Assembly (NCBI RefSeq): GCF_900187225.1
Contig: NZ_LT906436.1
Location: 806,001-870,000, forward strand
Source of the DNA: Listeria monocytogenes
GTDB lineage: Bacteria > Bacillota > Bacilli > Lactobacillales > Listeriaceae
Length of the DNA stretch: 64,000 bases
Direction: 5' to 3'
Position 1 is the stretch's first letter, and every line of letters begins with the position of its first letter. The notes under the pieces were generated by a model that worked only from the letters and a program-made list of their open reading frames with translations, made no database searches and was not told the origin of the DNA. The position numbers and the translations under genes were made by a program. Of this stretch, positions 61,867 through 64,000 are shown piece by piece.

Positions 61867-63714
61867 CTTTAAGTTAGGACTTTTTCTATTTTGCGATTGT
61901 TGCTCATAGGCATAACCCATATTTAATAAGATTTTATCGCTATTTCTAGCAGTAATAAAAGTCAGGCTAATTGGCTGATTTGATTCTTCATCATAGCCAG
62001 CTGGGATAGTCAGTTCCGGATTCCCCGCAATTGGCGCAAGAAACATCACCGAACCTCCCATACCAATTGTTACGACAGCATCCAGTTTGTCTTTTTGAAG
62101 CACAGAGTCAAGTTCGTTTTGTGAGCTCTGAATCAAATTACTCGCCAAATTGTCCGCTTGTTGTTTCGTTATTGTGCTTTGCTGTGCTTTGACAAGTTCG
62201 GCTTGCCCGTATTTCATATTTCTTGTAGGATTCGTTTGATTAAATTGAATAATCGATTCCAAAGTCGACATAGGAGAATGGTTCACTTGCAAAAACTGGT
62301 TTAAATCATGTTTAAAGTCAGTATTTATTAATGAGGCATAATCATAAGATTCTTTCTGTTCAAATTCGCCCACTGCAATGCCTTCAATGATAGTAGCGCC
62401 AGCTTTTTGCAGATCAAGTTTTATTTTCTTTATAACAGCTGTTTCTTCATTACTCTCTCCATCTGCCAAAAGACCGATACGTTTACCCTTAAGGGCGTCC
62501 GTAGAAAGAGATGGATTTGAAGTAGTGTTTGTTAAAGCGTTTGCTGTCAAATAGGCATCATTAACGGTTCTTGTTAGCGGTCCAGGTGTATCAAATCTGC
62601 TTGATAGAGGAATTATGCCTTTGTTATTTACTAAACCTTGAGATGGCTTATATCCAACAGCCGATTGAGCAGAAGCAGGCGTAATAATAGAACCATTTGT
62701 TTCTGTGCCGATTGCAATTGCTGCAAAATCACTTGTGGCTGCTGTGGCAGAGCCAGAACTTGAACCAGATGGATCTAAATTCGCTGAGTAAGGATTCTTA
62801 CTTTGTCCTTTTTTACCTGAATAGCCATTTGGAAGATCTTCGTCCATTCCAGCCGCCCACTCGGACATATTAGTTTTTCCGAGGATTAAAGCGCCATTTT
62901 CCTTTAGATTTTCAACAATTGTAGCATCTTTCCCGATTACCCAATCTTTCAAGGCTACGGTCCCAGCGCTCGTAGGAAGTTCTTTCGTACCAATGTTATC
63001 TTTTAAAAGGACCGGCATACCGTATAAAGCAGATTTGTTGGTTGTGTTTTCTTTATCCAGTTGTTCTGCTTCGGCAATAATAGTTGGATTGATTTCAGTT
63101 ATTGCATTTAAATTTAGGCCATTTTGGTCATATTTTTTTATTCGGTTTAAATAAATACCGGCTAATTCTTTGTAGCTAAGTTGTTTTGTCGCAATAAGTT
63201 GCTGGAGTTTTGTAACATCAGCACCGATGATAAGTGGTTCTTTTGCTTCAAGAACAGTCAAATCTAGCGTAGCTAATTGGTTATTAATCGGTGTCATAAC
63301 ACGCGCTTTATCATAAAAGGGACTAGGTGAATCTTCTGGCTTTTCCGGTTTACTTGGTATTGGTTTTACAGGTTTAATGTTCTGTTTTTTTTGTGGGTTA
63401 TTTTTCGGTTTGACTTTAATCTCAGTTCTATTTTTGAGCGAACTTTGAAAAATACGGTCAATTATACGTTCTACTTGTAATTGCATATTGTCGAAGCCCT
63501 TTTCTAAATGAAAGTCCTCTTTATTTTTGCCAAGTGTTAAATTGTTTGATGATTGTTTTGGTTTTTCTTTCTTTACGATGGATTTTTTATTTTTAGAAAC
63601 GGCACTTTTATTTTCTGATGTAGTATTTTTTTGGCTAGTAAAGAATACGTAGCCACCGATGATACTGAAGACTGTACAAACTACGATAATTGTTATTAAA
63701 ATGCGTTTTTTCAT
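61864..63714 (-). CDS. Membrane-anchored amidase (amidase signature family)
   Basis: A 616-residue protein with an N-terminal membrane anchor or uncleaved signal (residues 5-26). A Lys-, Ser- and Pro-rich linker of about 110 residues follows (KPVKPIPSKPEKPEDSPSP), then an amidase-signature domain. The Ser-cisSer-Lys triad is supported by the Lys in LLKDNIGT, the Ser-rich loop DPSGSSSGSATA and the Ser in TETNGSIITPAS. The usual GGSSGG becomes SGSSSGS here. Extracellular placement is likely; the amide substrate is unknown. RBS CGGAGG about 7 bases before ATG 63714. The gene is convergent with glnQ. Confidence 0.87.
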   Translation of the reverse strand: MKKRILITIIVVCTVFSIIGGYVFFTSQKNTTSENKSAVSKNKKSIVKKEKPKQSSNNLTLGKNKEDFHLEKGFDNMQLQVERIIDRIFQSSLKNRTEIKVKPKNNPQKKQNIKPVKPIPSKPEKPEDSPSPFYDKARVMTPINNQLATLDLTVLEAKEPLIIGADVTKLQQLIATKQLSYKELAGIYLNRIKKYDQNGLNLNAITEINPTIIAEAEQLDKENTTNKSALYGMPVLLKDNIGTKELPTSAGTVALKDWVIGKDATIVENLKENGALILGKTNMSEWAAGMDEDLPNGYSGKKGQSKNPYSANLDPSGSSSGSATAATSDFAAIAIGTETNGSIITPASAQSAVGYKPSQGLVNNKGIIPLSSRFDTPGPLTRTVNDAYLTANALTNTTSNPSLSTDALKGKRIGLLADGESNEETAVIKKIKLDLQKAGATIIEGIAVGEFEQKESYDYASLINTDFKHDLNQFLQVNHSPMSTLESIIQFNQTNPTRNMKYGQAELVKAQQSTITKQQADNLASNLIQSSQNELDSVLQKDKLDAVVTIGMGGSVMFLAPIAGNPELTIPAGYDEESNQPISLTFITARNSDKILLNMGYAYEQQSQNRKSPNLK

Positions 63715-64000
63715 GTTATTCCTCCGATGTTTAAATATGTAATATAATTATATAGCATCGAAAAAAGTAAATCTGTGACAATTTTGTGAAAACTAAAAAA
63801 ATTTTTAAAGCAACTTATTTATGCAGTGAATTGAACTCAATAATAGCTGATTTTTAGAGTTTTTCCTTAGACATAACTTTTTTGGAAAAAGAGAAATGTA
63901 ATTATAGCAATGGTTTGAAGGTAAATAATATTTCTGTGATTGTAAAAGTTCATAGAAAAGACACATTTTCAATAAAATTTGCCGATTAAATACCAATTCC
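63715..64000. other. Upstream region of the amidase gene, no gene seen
   Basis: This AT-rich 286 bases holds the amidase RBS and probably its promoter (several TATAAT-like sequences on the minus strand near 63740-63755). A 63-codon minus-strand frame here has no RBS and no recognisable content. Confidence 0.5.

Noticed and set aside
63805-63996. 63-codon minus-strand frame at the window end
   Set aside because: No RBS, AT-rich, no recognisable content; treated as non-coding.

Overview
The window is chromosomal DNA of a low-GC Firmicute and almost certainly Listeria monocytogenes. The evidence is an LRR/LPXTG internalin-family protein, a hexose-phosphate transporter gene behind a PrfA box (ATAACAAGTGTTAA) with correct promoter spacing, a LOV-STAS protein with the reactive Cys56 of the Listeria blue-light receptor, and a P-type ATPase whose phosphorylated Asp falls at residue 334 as in LMCA1. 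The gene order fits what I remember of the lmo0797-lmo0849 region of strain EGD-e. That is memory, not a search. I see no rRNA, tRNA, CRISPR, prophage or complete insertion sequence.

Layout. 0-3.6 kb: MarR fragment, lysine permease behind a lysine riboswitch, LOV-STAS photoreceptor, HesB-like protein. 3.7-10 kb: internalin-like wall protein, small alarmone synthetase RelP, Na+/H+ antiporter, tandem pair of membrane proteins. 9.7-14.1 kb: polyamine operon (XRE-cupin regulator and PotABCD). 14.2-19.2 kb: alpha-carbonic anhydrase, MESH1-like HD hydrolase, ROK sugar kinase, FabK-like reductase, MarR-PaiA operon, VOC protein. 19.4-28 kb: P-type ATPase with a partner of unknown function, GNAT, lipoprotein, divergent MerR/aldo-keto reductase, AlkZ-like glycosylase, HMG-CoA reductase. 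28-37 kb: Na/Pi cotransporter, pyruvate:flavodoxin oxidoreductase, class III FBPase, AEC transporter. 37-41 kb is the most unusual part: an orphan IS3 OrfA-like gene, an Rgg-like regulator, an EAL-like gene without a normal start codon, and a MucBP/LPXTG protein split by a frameshift at an A7 tract. 41-49.5 kb: PsiE-like protein, ABC exporter with an ATT start, PrfA-controlled UhpT, MFS efflux and MarR genes sharing an operator, LMCA1-type Ca2+ ATPase. 49.9-64 kb: 2035-residue LPXTG protein, DUF1294, RidA, SAM-riboswitch-controlled MetE-like protein, half-length UvrC paralogue, amino-acid ABC transporter with a fused binding protein and permease, membrane-anchored amidase.

Together the genes are mostly nutrient and ion transport, stress signalling (alarmone synthesis and hydrolysis, light sensing, reactive carbonyl response) and surface display. 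Most transcription units end in clear intrinsic terminators, and convergent genes often share one. The best leads are the 39.0-41.4 kb stretch (an A AAA AAG slippery heptamer splitting wall anchor from ectodomain, and two neighbouring genes with good ribosome binding sites but ATA and ATT starts), the hairpin that covers the ribosome binding site of the HD hydrolase gene, and several well-formed operators (MerR, MarR, polyamine regulator).
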